This document shows positions 10,954 to 22,800 of a DNA stretch of 64,000 nucleotides, one piece after another. The stretch lies in NCBI GenBank assembly GCA_033558025.1, contig JAUCEF010000005.1, positions 7,254,001 through 7,318,000 on the forward strand, written 5' to 3'. The notes beneath the pieces were generated by a model. The model did not search any database. It saw only the letters and a program-made list of their open reading frames with translations, and was not told the DNA's origin. Every line of letters begins with the position of its first letter. Position 1 is the stretch's first letter. Source of the DNA: Phytophthora sp. 'mugwort' (taxonomy: Eukaryota; Oomycota; Peronosporomycetes; Peronosporales; Peronosporaceae). A program made the translations under genes and the position numbers.

Positions 10954-12229
10954 CCACCCGCCGATGAGAAAAATGGGAACATTTGGGTTAAATTATGCAA
11001 AGCAGTAGAAGGGCATCTGGGCGGTTTGGTGTGCCGCCTAACAGATGCGGTGTGACGAAAGACGCGCTGGTACTGTAAATGATATTATTTGTCGAATGGC
11101 AGCACACCAGAAGGGCAATATGCTTTTCGTAGCGATTTTTATAATTGGTTGTCTTTTCTATCAAAACAAAATTGACAAATTAAACGGTTTTTATCAGTTT
11201 TGTAAAGGTAAGGGCTCGTCACGGCTCTTATCTTTAGTACCGCGAGCCTGCTATATCTAATAGTGAAGAGGCACGGCTACTTAAGACTCTACAATCTGAT
11301 GTTCAATGACAAATGTTACGATATTTATCAATGCTTTAGGCTACCGCATACTAGTCCCCAATGAGCAGCAATGAACTCTTGCTGCTCCATTAATACTGAT
11401 CTCACTTTTCCTTTTCCTTTCTTCTCCTGACTCCCCGTTCTTCTACGCGCGCAAGTGCTCCCGTGACATGTTTTATCGACGTCGCGATTAGACTGGCTTT
11501 GAGGTGTGGACCACACACCAATTGATGTGCTTCGGGGAGCGGTGCACATGTACCGACAGCATCTCCAGCCGTAAATCTTGTCCTAAGGCTTAACCGAGCC
11601 ATTAACGAAGACTCCGAGTTTAAACTTGGACCGTTGCAATCCCAGTGCGGGTACGAAATTATTGTACCGGTGTATAAAATGGGTTATCGTGTGCATGATG
11701 TCACTCGAGCCAAAAATCCAAAATCTAAACCCACCCACCCGCTGTCACTGTCACACCCACCCGGTCATATTTGAAACCATGGGTTTTGGCGAATCCTGCA
11801 TGACGCGTGAACAAAAATGCTCTAAACTTTGCAGACAATTATGACCAATCCTGTCACATCATATAATTATTTACTTTTAGCGAATCAACGTAATGCTTAT
11901 TGTGACGAATCAGGGTCGACTCTTGCTGTCCATTCAGCCAAACTCTGGGTACCCGACGCCTATTTCCCCTCTCAGCATCGAATTTACCTCGTTGGACGTA
12001 AAGCTCATTTTCTGTCTAGACACGTTTGAATTCTATAGACGGCGATGGAGTGAAGATACTTAATTTGTTACTAAGTGAAAGGAGCGAGGACCGTTTTGGT
12101 CTCTCCTCCTTCTGTGAGCAATTATACTTTGTCATAGTTACACTGACCATCCGCCATCAAATTATGCATATTCATTAGTCCTGCACGTCTTTATAAGTAG
12201 TGATAGTATGCATTATCTGGTGTTTTTGC
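10954..12229. other. Long intergenic region (about 1.3 kb)
   Basis: No coding sequence could be supported on either strand. It holds a stem-loop at 11014-11047 and a CCCACCC-rich patch near 11731-11760. The rest is unremarkable mixed sequence between two genes on the minus strand. Confidence 0.5.
11014..11047. repeat. Imperfect stem-loop upstream of the propeller-like gene
   Basis: CATCTG-GGCGG on the left pairs with CCGCC-TAA-CAGATG on the right around a 9-nt loop, with a 3-nt bulge. It lies about 60 bp upstream of the ATG at 10953 and could sit in the promoter or 5' UTR. No function can be assigned. Confidence 0.5.
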
Positions 12230-15179
12230 CTAGAAAGTCGATCCTGAAGCGAGGCTTCGGCTTGAAAGAGGTTGACGCGAGGAAAAGGTGCCAGATCGAG
12301 TCGATGTCGTCTTCTTGGCAAGTTGACCCTGGTGGATCCTTGGCATCAAGCTAAAGATGTTCCAACCTTCAAGGATACACGTGACCCCACTCGTCCCAGC
12401 CTCAGCGCGCACAACGTGTACTCCTTGCAAGTGTCGAGCACACAAGTCGTAAAACTCTAGCAATAAATATTCCGCGCTGTTTTCCTCAATCGATTCAGAA
12501 TTCGGATCATGACGAGCTGTTTGTTTAGGGTCAGGTTGGATATTGCTGTGCCGTGCTGTAAGCTTTGATTCATACTGAGTATGGCTGCGTCGCGCCGTAA
12601 GTTTTGGCGTCTCGGACCTCGCCGTTGCTGGATTTTTACTTACAGACGCAGCTAAAGGCGCAAGAGTTAATTCTGTTGATGAACCAGTTCCTCGTATAGT
12701 TGAATGATGTCCTCTTCCAGCCATGGAGTAGCTAGAATCTGCAAACTCGGCACGCAACGAGTCTCTTTTAGCCTTCCACTCTTCAGCGAATCCGCCTGGA
12801 GAGTCGATAATATGTTTGAGCAACTCAAACCATTCTGGTGAAAAAAAACTACGAAACCAAGGATTCTCCCGTAGTGCAGACCCGAGAGTGGCAAACACCC
12901 AAGTGGAGCTCATTTGCTCTGAGTGTTGAAGTGCGTCAGCAACGTCGCGAAGATGCTTCATGACCAAATATCTGGTTTGATTCTCACCAATTGGCAGATT
13001 TTCACAAGATTTCTCGTGTTGATTTTTGTCCCCAGGCCGAGCTGCTACCGGAGGCCGTCGTTGATTCGCCGACTTTCTTTTCTGCTCTCGCTCGGCTTGA
13101 ATTTGTGCAATATACTCGGCGTCCTCGCGCTCATGAGCGAGCTCAGCCTCGAGATGATACGCAACTTGCGAGAAGATCTGAGCCCATGCTTGTCGGTTTA
13201 ACCGCAGATCCATTTGAGCACGACAAGACCAATGAGCTCCCAGATTGAGGTTCTTCGTAACCAGCACATCCTCTAATGAACGACTGCACATACAACGGAG
13301 AGAAAATCGCTGGAGGAGGTGGTCGAATTGCATTGATGAAGGCAATCCAGTACACTGCATCACATGGTACAAATCCATTTCGCCGGTAAAGAGAATCACC
13401 AGTCGAATTACCACAGGCGGCGTACCAGCAGCCCCACTGCTAGTTGGTCCCATACGTAGCTGCTGCTTTGTCGGCAACGAGACGAACCAGCGATGAAAGA
13501 ACGGGAGCGACTCAATATGGTCCCGGAAATATTCTCCAATAAACCACGATAATCGGTCAACCAGGACATGAGCATCGCTTTCTGCCAATAAAAAACAAAG
13601 CACAATAATTGAATTTAATGCAAGACACATCAGCACTGTCGAACAAACCTTTTGTGCCACTCCGACAGGTCACATCAATGTATAAGAAGCACTCAGCCCC
13701 GCGCTCGAGATATTTAAGCTCATGTAGCGTGGCAGCAGCTACAGTAGAAATACATCAGCCCAGTTTCTCTAAGAGTTATTCGAACGGGGTGGATACAGAA
13801 TATTACTTACAATCGGCATCCGAGTTGTAAGCGAGATGAATGGTAGCACTTGTTGGAAACTTAGGTCCAATGTCCATTTTCAGCATATAATCACCGCGGT
13901 CACTTCCAGGTGTACGCGACTGCAGACAGGTCGCTGACAACATCCCGGTGGCTGATACTTGCTTCACACACATGAGAGCCGAGCGCACACGTCGCTTGAG
14001 GCGTCTCAATGCACAGAAAGACTGCAATCTGCACTGTAAGAAGAAGTTACGCCAGCGCTACAGATCCAGACACCAGCAACGATTAGCAAAAACACTTCAT
14101 ACTTCAGTATCAATAAGTCGACTCACGGTCTTCACAGCAGGAGACCACAACGAGAACACAAGACTTAGCAGCCCGACCTTGCAGATTCGAGGTTGCTCCT
14201 CATTGTTCTCACTCTTAGGAAGACCTTCGTTCGTAAATCGCAGCGCTGACTTCTGTCGATATCCAAACAATCGCAATGTTCGCTTTAACTGTAGTATAAA
14301 GCGATGACATCGTGCATGCTGGTATCTCCTCCTTATGATCTCTGCTGTTTCTTCACCTGTCAACACGAATCCTATCTCGGCCAGCAGATATTGCGCAGCT
14401 TTAGCAGTCACAGTACCCGTCGGATCATCCACATATTCATCAAAAAGCTGCTTAATTATCTCTAATCTCTCCAATTCTTCCCATTCAAGAGAAATCCCCA
14501 ACGTCGCCAAATCTTGTGCCAGTGGCTGTTCGTCTTCAATCATCTCTCGGTACAATTTAAACCCTTCGAACGTAAGTTTTCCTTCCTCGTCGAGCTCGCA
14601 CATGTCACTCATATACATCCCCCAGACCTCTGGGCTGACTTCAAGCGCCTTTAGCTCTGCCGAAGCCTGCGCACATTGCAAACCCGCCAAGTACTCGACG
14701 AACTCTTCATGCGTCCACAACTCATCCTCGTCAGCATCAAAAAGACTCCAAATCTTTCGACACTTGGCTTCACCTAATGGAGATAGTTTCCAATGATAAC
14801 GAACTGCATCTGGCGCATCGAAATCAAAGCGAAGTGCTGCAGAGCGAGCCAATGTCGCTTCAGACACGTACTCAGCTTGTCGACGGAAGAGCGAACCGGA
14901 GGGGAGACCATCCCAACGGGCTGCCGAGGACTCCAGCAAATACGCACTATTGTACCCGTCCGTGACAGCTCCGGCTTCTCGAAGAGAATTCTCTACAGCC
15001 CTCAGACTCGCGCGGATTTCGTGGCGACGCTCCTGAATCACCGCCTCGTTCGCCTCCCCTTCCATCGTATCACAAATGTAGCCATGTTGGTCCGATCTTT
15101 TAAGACATGAAGGTATTTGATTCGCTCGATTTGGTGACCAATCACATTCTTCAATGAGCGCATTTTCAACCAATGTCAT
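12230..15179 (-). CDS. EF-hand calcium-binding protein of unknown class (905 aa), four exons
   Basis: Minus-strand exons: 15179-14127, 14033-13811, 13738-13649 and 13581-12230. Introns are 93, 72 and 67 nt, all GT..AG, and all junctions stay in frame. ATG at 15179. Residues 148-159 (DADEDELWTHEE) form a canonical EF-hand loop with Asp at 1, 3 and 5 and Glu at 12; two weaker EF-like units follow (near MSDMCELDEEGKLTFEGF and FDEYVDDPTGTVTAKAA). The middle includes LKYLERGAECFLYIDVTC and a hydrophobic, aromatic domain (VDRLSWFIGEYFRDHIESLPFFHRWF) that I do not recognise. The C-terminal third has a charged helix and tandem Thr-Ala-Arg-His motifs (KLTARRSHTQYESKLTARHSN), likely disordered. Calcium sensing is inferred from the EF-hand. 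The gene is divergent from SGT with only 58 bp between starts. Confidence 0.8.
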
Positions 15180-15237
15180 ACTGATTGTTTGCTGTGGTTT
15201 CGAGAAAAGGGGAGAATTTTGATTGATTTCGAGCACA
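15180..15237. promoter_or_regulatory. 58-bp bidirectional promoter/5' UTR space
   Basis: The EF-hand gene starts at 15179 on the minus strand and the SGT gene at 15238 on the plus strand. All sequence between the two ATGs is 58 bp of purine- and T-rich DNA, so the core promoters must overlap, or one must lie inside the other gene's transcript. Confidence 0.6.
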
Positions 15238-16688
15238 ATGGACGAGACCAGCAAGGCGACGTTGTTTAACGCGCTGACGTGGCTAGATGCGCTCAAGACG
15301 CGCGGCGGCGTTGACGCCCAAGAAGTCGATGCTGCTCTCACACGTCTCACGTAAGTTGCACGCTCTAATTCGCAATACAAGGTGCAAAAGATCCGATTTT
15401 ATCACTAATACCTCCCTACAAATATCGTTATTAGCGAGGCGTTCGGCGTGGACGTTCGCGACGCCGAGCAGAAGCGGCAACTGGCGGTGAATGGCGAGGC
15501 ATCCTTCGTCGAGATCTTCGCCGCGGGACTGAAGGCATTGAACCTAGAGATGGGCGCATCCAAGTCGGCGGTTGATGAGGACCCTGTCGTGAAGAAGCGT
15601 ACGTAACAGATATTAAAGATTCCTGAAGGGAGGTAGTGATTTATTATATTTATAAATTTTGGACGACAGACCCGGAGCTATGGAAAAAGTGGGTGGCCAA
15701 GCTCGAGAGCAAGGGCTTTTTCAAGGACGCGGCGCCCGGCACCAGTGAACATGTCACGCGTATCAGCAAGGCGCTGACCAAGTTCAAAGAGAAATTTGGA
15801 GACGTCAAGCCGGAGCTGTCCAAGGAGGAGAAGGAGGCAAAGGCCGAGGAGGTGAAGGTTCTGGGTAATGCCGCACTGAGTCGCCAGGACTACGAGGGGG
15901 CTGCCAAGCTGTATCGCGAAGCGCTCCAGCTGTCGTCGGATGGACCGTCATCCCACATTTACCACTCGAACTTGGCGGCAGCGATGATGTACTTGGGCAA
16001 ATACACAGAGGTGATTGATCACTGCGAGCAGTCGATCACACTGAAGTCGTCTTACGTCAAGGCATACTCCCGTATGGGCAGCGCACAGGTGCAGCTGAAG
16101 GATTTCGATGGCGCTATTGACACGTTCCGACGCGGACTCGAAGTGGACAGCATGAATGCTGCTTGTCGTGATGGACTCGCGGATGCTGAGCGCAAGCGGC
16201 GTCAGATGCAGGCGACGCCCGCGACGTCGACCTCGGCTCCGACTGGTGGCGCAGGAGGCGCACCAGACCTGTCGAGCCTGGCCAGCATGCTGGGTGGAGG
16301 AGGTGGTGGTCTTGCCGACCTCATGAACAATCCGCAGATGATGCAGATGGCCCAGAACATGATGCAGAACCCTCAGATGATGCAGATGGCCCAGAATATG
16401 ATGCAGAACTCCGACATCAGCAATCTCATGGGTAATCTTGGCGGTGCTGGCGGCGCAGCTCCTGGTGCTGGTGCTCCTGGTGTTGGTACTAGCGGTGCTG
16501 GAAGTGGCATGCCTGACATGAGCGGCCTCATGAACAGCCCCGAGCTCATCGCTGCGCGATCGGACCCGGACCTGGCGGACTTCTTCCGTGACGTCGACAA
16601 CGAGGGTCCGTCCGCTGCCATGCGCCACGTATCAAACCCCAAGGTCTCGCAGCTCATGCAGAGCGTCATGTCTCGGATGCAAGGCTAG
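15238..16688 (+). CDS. SGT2/SGTA-like: SGT-type co-chaperone (small glutamine-rich TPR protein), three exons, 431 aa
   Basis: Exons 15238-15350, 15435-15598 and 15670-16688; introns of 84 and 71 nt with donors GTAAGT and GTACGT. Domain order is that of SGTA/Sgt2: an N-terminal helical dimerisation domain (residues about 1-80), three TPR repeats (about 151-255) and a C-terminal Gly/Met/Gln-rich region. The two-carboxylate-clamp residues for Hsp70/Hsp90 tails are visible in KVLGNAA, HSNLAAA and KAYSRMG. The C-terminus has a 13-residue tandem repeat, NPQMMQMAQNMMQ, and ends in a conserved helical SDPDLADFFRDVDNEG unit. In other eukaryotes the family receives tail-anchored membrane proteins in the cytosol and passes them to the GET/BAG6 pathway, with the Met-rich part binding hydrophobic segments. 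The gene appears intact. Confidence 0.93.
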
Positions 16689-16840
16689 ACCAATAGCAAC
16701 AGCCACAGCCGTGCAATCGCTCGCAGGCTGACCCTGTAAAAGGATTATAAATGCCAAGTGGTGAGTGAGGTTTCTAACTTGAATTATTCTGTGGGGTCAA
16801 AGGCCTCAAGCAATCTGTAACGCTACCGAGTGTGTTGTGT

Positions 16841-17641
16841 TTAGTGCTTGACGAAACTCTCGGTACCCTCGAGGAAGGACAGGTACTCGCGTTGCTCCTT
16901 GAGATCGACGAACTGCGTAATGAACTGCGCCAGATCGTCATCAATCTTACGCTCGGCCAGGTAGTCGTAGAATTTCTCCTGCACGTCAAGTTCCAGGTCG
17001 ATGAAGTTCGGACCGAAGTACAGCGTCTCGTCTTCAACATTCTCGGCAAAGCCATCGAGGTAGCGCATGCGCTCCACCGTGATATTGCTGCTGGCCACAC
17101 AGTCGAACTGCAGGCCCTTGTTGTCACGCGTGACGTCGACTGTGAAGTGGACACCTGGAAGTTCATCCTCCTCTCCATCGTCCTCCTCTTCCTCTTCCTG
17201 GTCCTCCTCTTCACCCTCTTCCTCCTCCTCATCGTAGTCTCCCTCGTCCTCGAGTTCGACGGTGTCCTGGGCGTTGAACTTGATCTTAATCGCGTCAGGA
17301 CCCACGTTGCCGTGCAGCAGGATCTCCATGCAGCCAGGGGTCTCCTTCACCTTGAAAACCTTCTCCACCTTGAGGCGGAGTTCCTCCAGCTCCTGCTCCT
17401 CGAAACAGTTAGCCTTTTCCTCTTGGATCTCGCGCTGCAAGAGGTAAAACAACGGATAAGTGAAGATAACATTTAGTTTTGACTCCTAATAACTTCTCAG
17501 CGGATTGACAGCCAGATATCGACGCACGTTAAGCAAAGATGCGAGCGAGGACTTCTCGCGGCTCTGCAGCGCACGCAGCGCCATGCAGGGCGTGCGGTGG
17601 ACGGCGGCGAGCGAGGCGACGCGAGCAACTCGGGCGAACAT
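16841..17641 (-). CDS. MAM33-like: MAM33/p32 family mitochondrial acidic matrix protein, two exons
   Basis: Exon 2 is 17434-16841 (198 codons). Exon 1 starts with ATG at 17641 and encodes an Arg/Ala/Leu-rich amphipathic presequence (MFARVARVASLAAVHR...), typical of mitochondrial matrix import. The mature part starts REIQEEKANCFEEQELEEL and has the MAM33/gC1qBP layout: beta-rich core with an extremely acidic Glu/Asp loop (about 30 residues), then NITVERMRYLDG, YFGPNFIDLELDVQEKFYDYLAERKIDDDLAQFI and a C-terminal helix. The family forms doughnut trimers in the matrix linked to oxidative phosphorylation and mitochondrial translation. The exon 1 donor is uncertain: GTGCGT near 17527 gives a 93-nt phase-0 intron, while a weaker GTCAAT further on would keep VRRYLA, a plausible cleavage-site motif. 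Confidence 0.88.
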
Positions 17642-17703
17642 GATGCGCTTCTTTGAAGATTTAAGTGTGCGGTGACCGACGGCCACATACACAACGCCGT
17701 CTG

Positions 17704-17708
17704 ATTGG
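17704..17708 (-). promoter_or_regulatory. CCAAT-box-like element upstream of MAM33-like gene
   Basis: On the minus strand the sequence reads CCAAT within AACCAATCAGA, about 65 bp before the ATG at 17641. A CCAAT box at this distance would suit NF-Y type regulation; this is motif matching only. Confidence 0.3.
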
Positions 17709-18173
17709 TTGGATAAATTGTATCATATTTACCAATGAGAACACGAAATTATACGCGGCGATTTAAAGTTTTGCATTTTCTAGAAGCTGAAAGAAGCAAC
17801 GGTAGTTGTGGCCACATACCAGGACCAATAACTGTAGACTTCACGGTGTATATATGGCGATGACGATAGAAGTACTGTACTCTCGAGTTCCGTGAGGAAA
17901 ATGCCTGTTACATTTGCTTGTGGTTCCTGTGCTAGCGAGTAGACACTAAAGCTCCACGGTCTTACTCGTGTCACAGGACCCGCTAGGGATATAGTAAAAT
18001 CTCCCATTGAAAAAGGCTGAAGAGGCTGCTGCGAGAGCCCAACGCACACGCTCTCTAGATCGTGGGAGGTACACTTTTCCTGTATGTAGGGAAAAAGCAA
18101 CCACAACATGTTGGAACTATGAGAGACATAAGATAAAAGGCGAAGCTGAGCCATCCATTTTGCATATTTTCAA

Positions 18174-19067
18174 CTAGGATTGCGCTTCCACTTCGTAGAG
18201 GAAGATACTATCAAAATCGTGAACGAAATTCTCGCCCACATCGCTTACATTAACGAAATACGCGCTTTTATCGAGTGGCGAGGCTTTTAAACCCCAGCGA
18301 GAAAGTAGAGGGGCGATCGATCGGTTGATACTGCGCAGTTGGTACGTAAAGTAAAATTTACACGACGTGGAAACACTACAACGGAAGATGAAGGCGACGG
18401 TCGCGAGCACCTTCTCAAAATCTATCAGAGATCCACACCACAATGTACCTTAGTAAAAGAGTTTTGAGTAGAAAAAAAAAGATTAAACGAGCAAAAACCA
18501 ACCTTCAGATCGATAAAAACAGTCTGCAGCAAGGATGACCTCGACAGTTTTTAGGATAGCGATGATCTCGTCCGAAAGGAACAGGTCGCCCCAGGTCAAG
18601 GGAAGAAACTTCGCTCGAGATCCAAGTGCATTCAATTTGAGGTTCGCTTCGGCGTTGCGCTGGATGTCCGCAGCATCGACTCGATCTGTGAGATAGACCG
18701 TCGCCGCCCCACACAGGGCAGCGAGAATTGACGGAAGTCCTGTACCACATCCCAATTCCAGCACCACCTTCTCGCGGCAAAGCCAATCTGCTTCGCGGGC
18801 AACGAACCGAGATAGCAGCAGCGCCGACGGCCATAGAAACAGACCGTAATGCTTATCGTTCTCGTCGTTGGCCTCGTCAAGGTCGCGAATGAGCTCGACA
18901 AGACGCACTTCGACACTCGAAGGCGCTGTCGCTTCAGCGCGCTGCCGCTTCCGCATCGGTTCTGCAGCTGTCATCACGTCCGGAGAAGACGAGGTTGAGA
19001 CGATATCATCGTTACGACTCCCGCATACGAAGCGGAGCCTGCGTTCGGGCGCGTTTGAAGCCTTCAT
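18174..19067 (-). CDS. METTL23-like: METTL23-like protein methyltransferase (270 aa), two exons
   Basis: Exons 19067-18503 and 18421-18174; the 81-nt intron (donor GTTGGT, acceptor GATAG, phase 1) joins DCFYRSE to DFEKVLATV. ATG at 19067. Residues 74-80 are YGLFLWP and 103-110 LELGCGTG, the AdoMet-binding motif I of seven-beta-strand enzymes; later blocks are LTWGDLF and ADCFYRSEDFEKVLATV, ending with TYQLRSINRSIAPLLSRWGLK. This series, especially YGxxxWP, LTWG and the TYQxRS block, matches METTL23 better than METTL21 or FAM86. METTL23 is reported as a histone arginine methyltransferase in animals; the substrate here is unknown. The N-terminal 45 residues are basic and Ser-rich, with KRQR as a possible nuclear signal. 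Its start lies 226 bp from the divergent gene at 19294. Confidence 0.85.
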
Positions 19068-19293
19068 CCGTTGCTGCACCAGACGCGGACGTGATGGTCC
19101 GTAGTACAGTCGGCCACTTAAAAATGGGGGAAGTAGTACCGTGAAACACCTTCAAACGTGACAACACGACGCGACGGTTCGCACAGTAAAGTACAGTACT
19201 ACCTCTGACGGCTTTCGACCCGAGACGCTCGGAAACTTGACTTTAACCTTAAAAAAATTGTGGTGATCACGAGAAAAACATTTTTTTACACAA

Positions 19294-19758
19294 ATGGACT
19301 CGAGCAGCTTGGCGACGCTTGAAGACCCGACGGACCAAGCTCTTGGTACGATAGTTCTGCTGGCTGAGAAGGATGCCTCACTGTCTACGCAGCTTATCTC
19401 GGACTACTTCACTAGTGACGGACCACGAGCCAGGAGACTCGCCTCAAGTGACTATGAACCAGAGAGGAGTATTTTGGACGAAAGCAGCGGAGACGAAGAG
19501 GTCCGAGAATCTGGAAAAAGATCCGCACATATTGATAAAGTACACGGCATGAAGAGAAACTCACTGGAAGTAAACAATGTGGACAAGTCGAACGAATCAG
19601 TCGAGGGACTGGAGGAGAGCACAAAGGGGATACGACAAGTCGTCCTCATGTGGGAAATTGCTTTGTCACTGCTTGTGATGCTAATAGCATTTGCACATTG
19701 CATGTGGATGTGGAACTTGGTGGAATTAATTGCAGCAGATCTGGAAGTCGGGGACTAA
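19294..19758 (+). CDS. Small single-pass membrane protein (154 aa), unknown
   Basis: Single-exon ORF from ATG 19294 to TAA at 19756-19758. The first 110 residues are acidic, Ser-rich and probably disordered. Near the C-terminus is one strong transmembrane helix (VVLMWEIALSLLVMLIAFAHCMWMW), then a short acidic tail, so it looks like a C-tail-anchored or type II protein. Such proteins are clients of the SGT/GET route, which is encoded nearby, but that link is only suggestive. Family not recognised. It is divergent from the METTL23-like gene and converges on the helical-repeat gene with 125 bp between stops. Confidence 0.7.
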   Translation: MDSSSLATLEDPTDQALGTIVLLAEKDASLSTQLISDYFTSDGPRARRLASSDYEPERSILDESSGDEEVRESGKRSAHIDKVHGMKRNSLEVNNVDKSNESVEGLEESTKGIRQVVLMWEIALSLLVMLIAFAHCMWMWNLVELIAADLEVGD

Positions 19759-19883
19759 AACAAGTTAATTCTGCACGGTTAAAGCGTGTAGATGTAAGCA
19801 TGAACCTTGCTAAAGTCTTGTTTGTTCGATGAATATACGAAGTACTAAGTTCATATTTACCCATATTGTAACGGGAGGAATTT

Positions 19884-22800
19884 TCAAGTGTGAACAGAAG
19901 CCCCAATCTGCTGTTGGAATTGTGTAAGGTGTTCGAGAGAAGTATCATGTATACCAACGAGATCTGGTATACTACGTGCTGCAGTGTATAGCAGATTTAG
20001 CTGACGAGCATCGAGCGACTCCAGTACATTCTGAAATAAAAAATCTGAATGAGATAAACCAAGAGGTTTCTGTATGTCACCAAGTGGAGATGCTCGCTGA
20101 ACTTGGTCTTCATCGTCCCAATCATCCCATGATTCTGCTGCAAGACATGGTTTCATTTTAGCGTCAGATAAAGCGAGATAATGCTGTCTCTGAGTGTAAA
20201 GTTGAATTACGGCAATGACGATCTTGTCCGTGTAGTGGGGATTATTTTGGAGACATCGTAGCCACAATTGCAGATAAATATCCATCAACAAAGTGTAGTT
20301 CGTGTCTTTCAGTCGAGTTCCCTTTGCTTGTGAGGCAGCGACGATTTCTTGGAGACATTGAATGATTCTACCGACTTCTTCGCCCTCTTCGGTAGGTGAT
20401 AGATCGGACTGCGAGAAGTGAAGAAGTAAGCGAAGACTTTCCAAGAGTTGGGACTGAGCCTCGGACTTGCTGAGTGTGATCCACCGGAACATATCATCAC
20501 ACAAAAGCCACGTTAAAACCATCCGTTCCAGACAAAGCCATCGAAAACTCGACGACAAACCAACTTCACTTGACTGAATACTATCACTGGAGCTGGAATC
20601 CTGTCGTTTACTCACGTTTTCCAGAGTCCTCACAATTACGGGAAGAATAGGCACCACGAGGACGCACAACTGACGATCAAGCGAATGATCTGCACTCTCA
20701 GTTTTCATTTCTGTCTGAAGCTGCATTGTTGCAGGAAGATACCTATGAATTGAACGCAAGGCGCTATCCAAAAACATCGTAACTTGACGTGGCGGGCCTT
20801 CTAGCGCTCCAAAGCGAAGAAATGTCATCATCTCTACTTCCGCTTGAGTCACAGTCGTTTCCGTGTCGATAGAGACACGCGGAGCAGAATTTGTCAATGC
20901 AAGAAGGCTCTGCCATACCGTTTCCCAGTTCGTTGCTAGTTTGTGCAATAATGAATCACCAGTCTCGCCCAACACGACCGTGCTCTCTTCCAGATAACGC
21001 AAGTGCAGCACAATAAACTTCACACACATCCAACTCCATTCTGTCTCTACAGACTGAGGAACGAGTTGTGTCAACGATACAAATTCGAGCTGGTCGGTCC
21101 AAATAACAAGCCTCATTAGACCAGGAAGAACCTGACGAGAGATACGCCGAAGTTCAAATTGCGACGATTCGAATGCGTCTTTGGTTTGGGCGATATACCC
21201 GCCCAGGATCTGCTGCCAGAAGCCACAACTGGAGTCGGATAGACCGTCTTGGCCATTATTTTCCTCGAGCCAACTGCTGATAACATGAACAAGTGACGCC
21301 TTTGCGTGATCTTCTTCAGCTTGACCATCTCTGGCTCTCACCCACGTGGCTGAATGAGTTTGTTTGTGTGCCCACATACAAATAAATCGGCGTTGACGCG
21401 GTTGTGTAGACTCCGGCTGCCACCTCAATAGCTTACAGTCATCACTGCCACACTCGACGAGACTTTCGCCCAGGACGTTAATTTGGACGTCAATACTCAA
21501 TAGACGACCCTCTTTTCTCTGCCATGATAACCCACTTTCATCTCGAAGCTGCGTGGATAGCGAGACAAGCATTTGCACCATCAATTTCAAGGAAACGGAA
21601 TCGTAAGCCAGACTTCGCAGTGCCAATGCACGCACAACGCTGCTACTCTTCTGTCGCACACTTGAGGCGATGTGCATGACGTATTTCTCGAGTGTTGGGA
21701 ACACAAATTTCCAGTGCTTTAGTAAAAAAGGCGACGGGAGACACGGAGCCATTCGCGCCAAGACGTCCAGCAAACCTTCGGCTTCGAATGCGTCCAGCAG
21801 TTCGGATTCGTCGGCATTCGCAATACTCTCACACTCGGTGGCTTTTTCGTTCCGATTGAGACGATTAAGTTTGCTAATTACTTCCTGAAAAATCAGTAAC
21901 CGAGTCGGTTCTTCACAAAGGGAAGAAAATTCCACTAAGCATTGCGCCGAGAGTTGTCGAACACTGAGCTGATCGTGTCGAAGACACTGATACATCACAG
22001 GTTTTAACGTTTGTACGAGGCATCGCGGCAGTTGAGTCAGAGTGTGACGTCCTTGGGACCCCCCAAGACGATATTTTACCACTGGCAATTCACGCGTGCC
22101 CAACAAGCCTTTGATATCGTCTTTAACTTGAGAAACATTGGGATCTACAGTAGCTGCGACTTGGTGACTGCTAGTCTTCATTTCAACAGAGCGTAAAAGA
22201 ACCGACAGTGCCAGCAAAGCGCCTTCTCTCTCTGTCCACGCAGTCACTTGACTTTTGTCAGCGCTAACACTTCGAGAACCGATAGCAATACAGAGTAAAC
22301 TGTCCATGAATTGCTCGATATGACTTCGTGACGACAATTTAAACGCAATCGCGGCTGCCATCTTAGTGCAGTCTTTTCGTATGGCTGACCACAAGTCTGT
22401 TACTCCGAGTAACAGCAAGCGGACAGCTTCATCAAAGAACTTGTTCTCCATTTCTGACATTTGTCCCGCTTTCGATACTGGTACTGGACTTTCGGCTATC
22501 TGATGTAGTATTTGAAAGGCAAACGCTAGATAATGTTGACGAGAAAGAGGATCCTGCAGCCGCTTAACGACACGACAGAGCGCGGAGATACTAACTGTAT
22601 TCCACTCACTCTTCAAGAGTAACCTAAATTTACAATACTACCGGTTAGACTTCCCAAAACACTGCAAGATACAAGGTGGACAAGAGATCTAGAAAAGAGA
22701 TCTACACTTTACCCGTGCAACGTCTTAACAAACTTCTTGATTTCTGTAGCTTGCTGTGGTTCACACTGCTCCCAGCGCATCAACCGCGGCAGGTCAACGC

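Noticed and set aside
15948..16628. Minus-strand 226-codon ORF rich in His and Arg
   Set aside because: Antisense shadow of the SGT gene, whose TPR and Met-rich repeats explain the composition.
16832..17476. Plus-strand Leu/Val-rich ORF of 214 codons opposite the MAM33-like gene
   Set aside because: It is the antisense of the very acidic MAM33 coding sequence; the hydrophobic runs come from reading GAG/GAA tracts backwards, and the minus-strand gene has clear family motifs.
17780..18154. Minus-strand 124-codon ORF just downstream of the METTL23-like gene
   Set aside because: It starts 20 bp after the METTL23-like stop, has no recognisable motif or separate promoter space, and is more likely 3' UTR.
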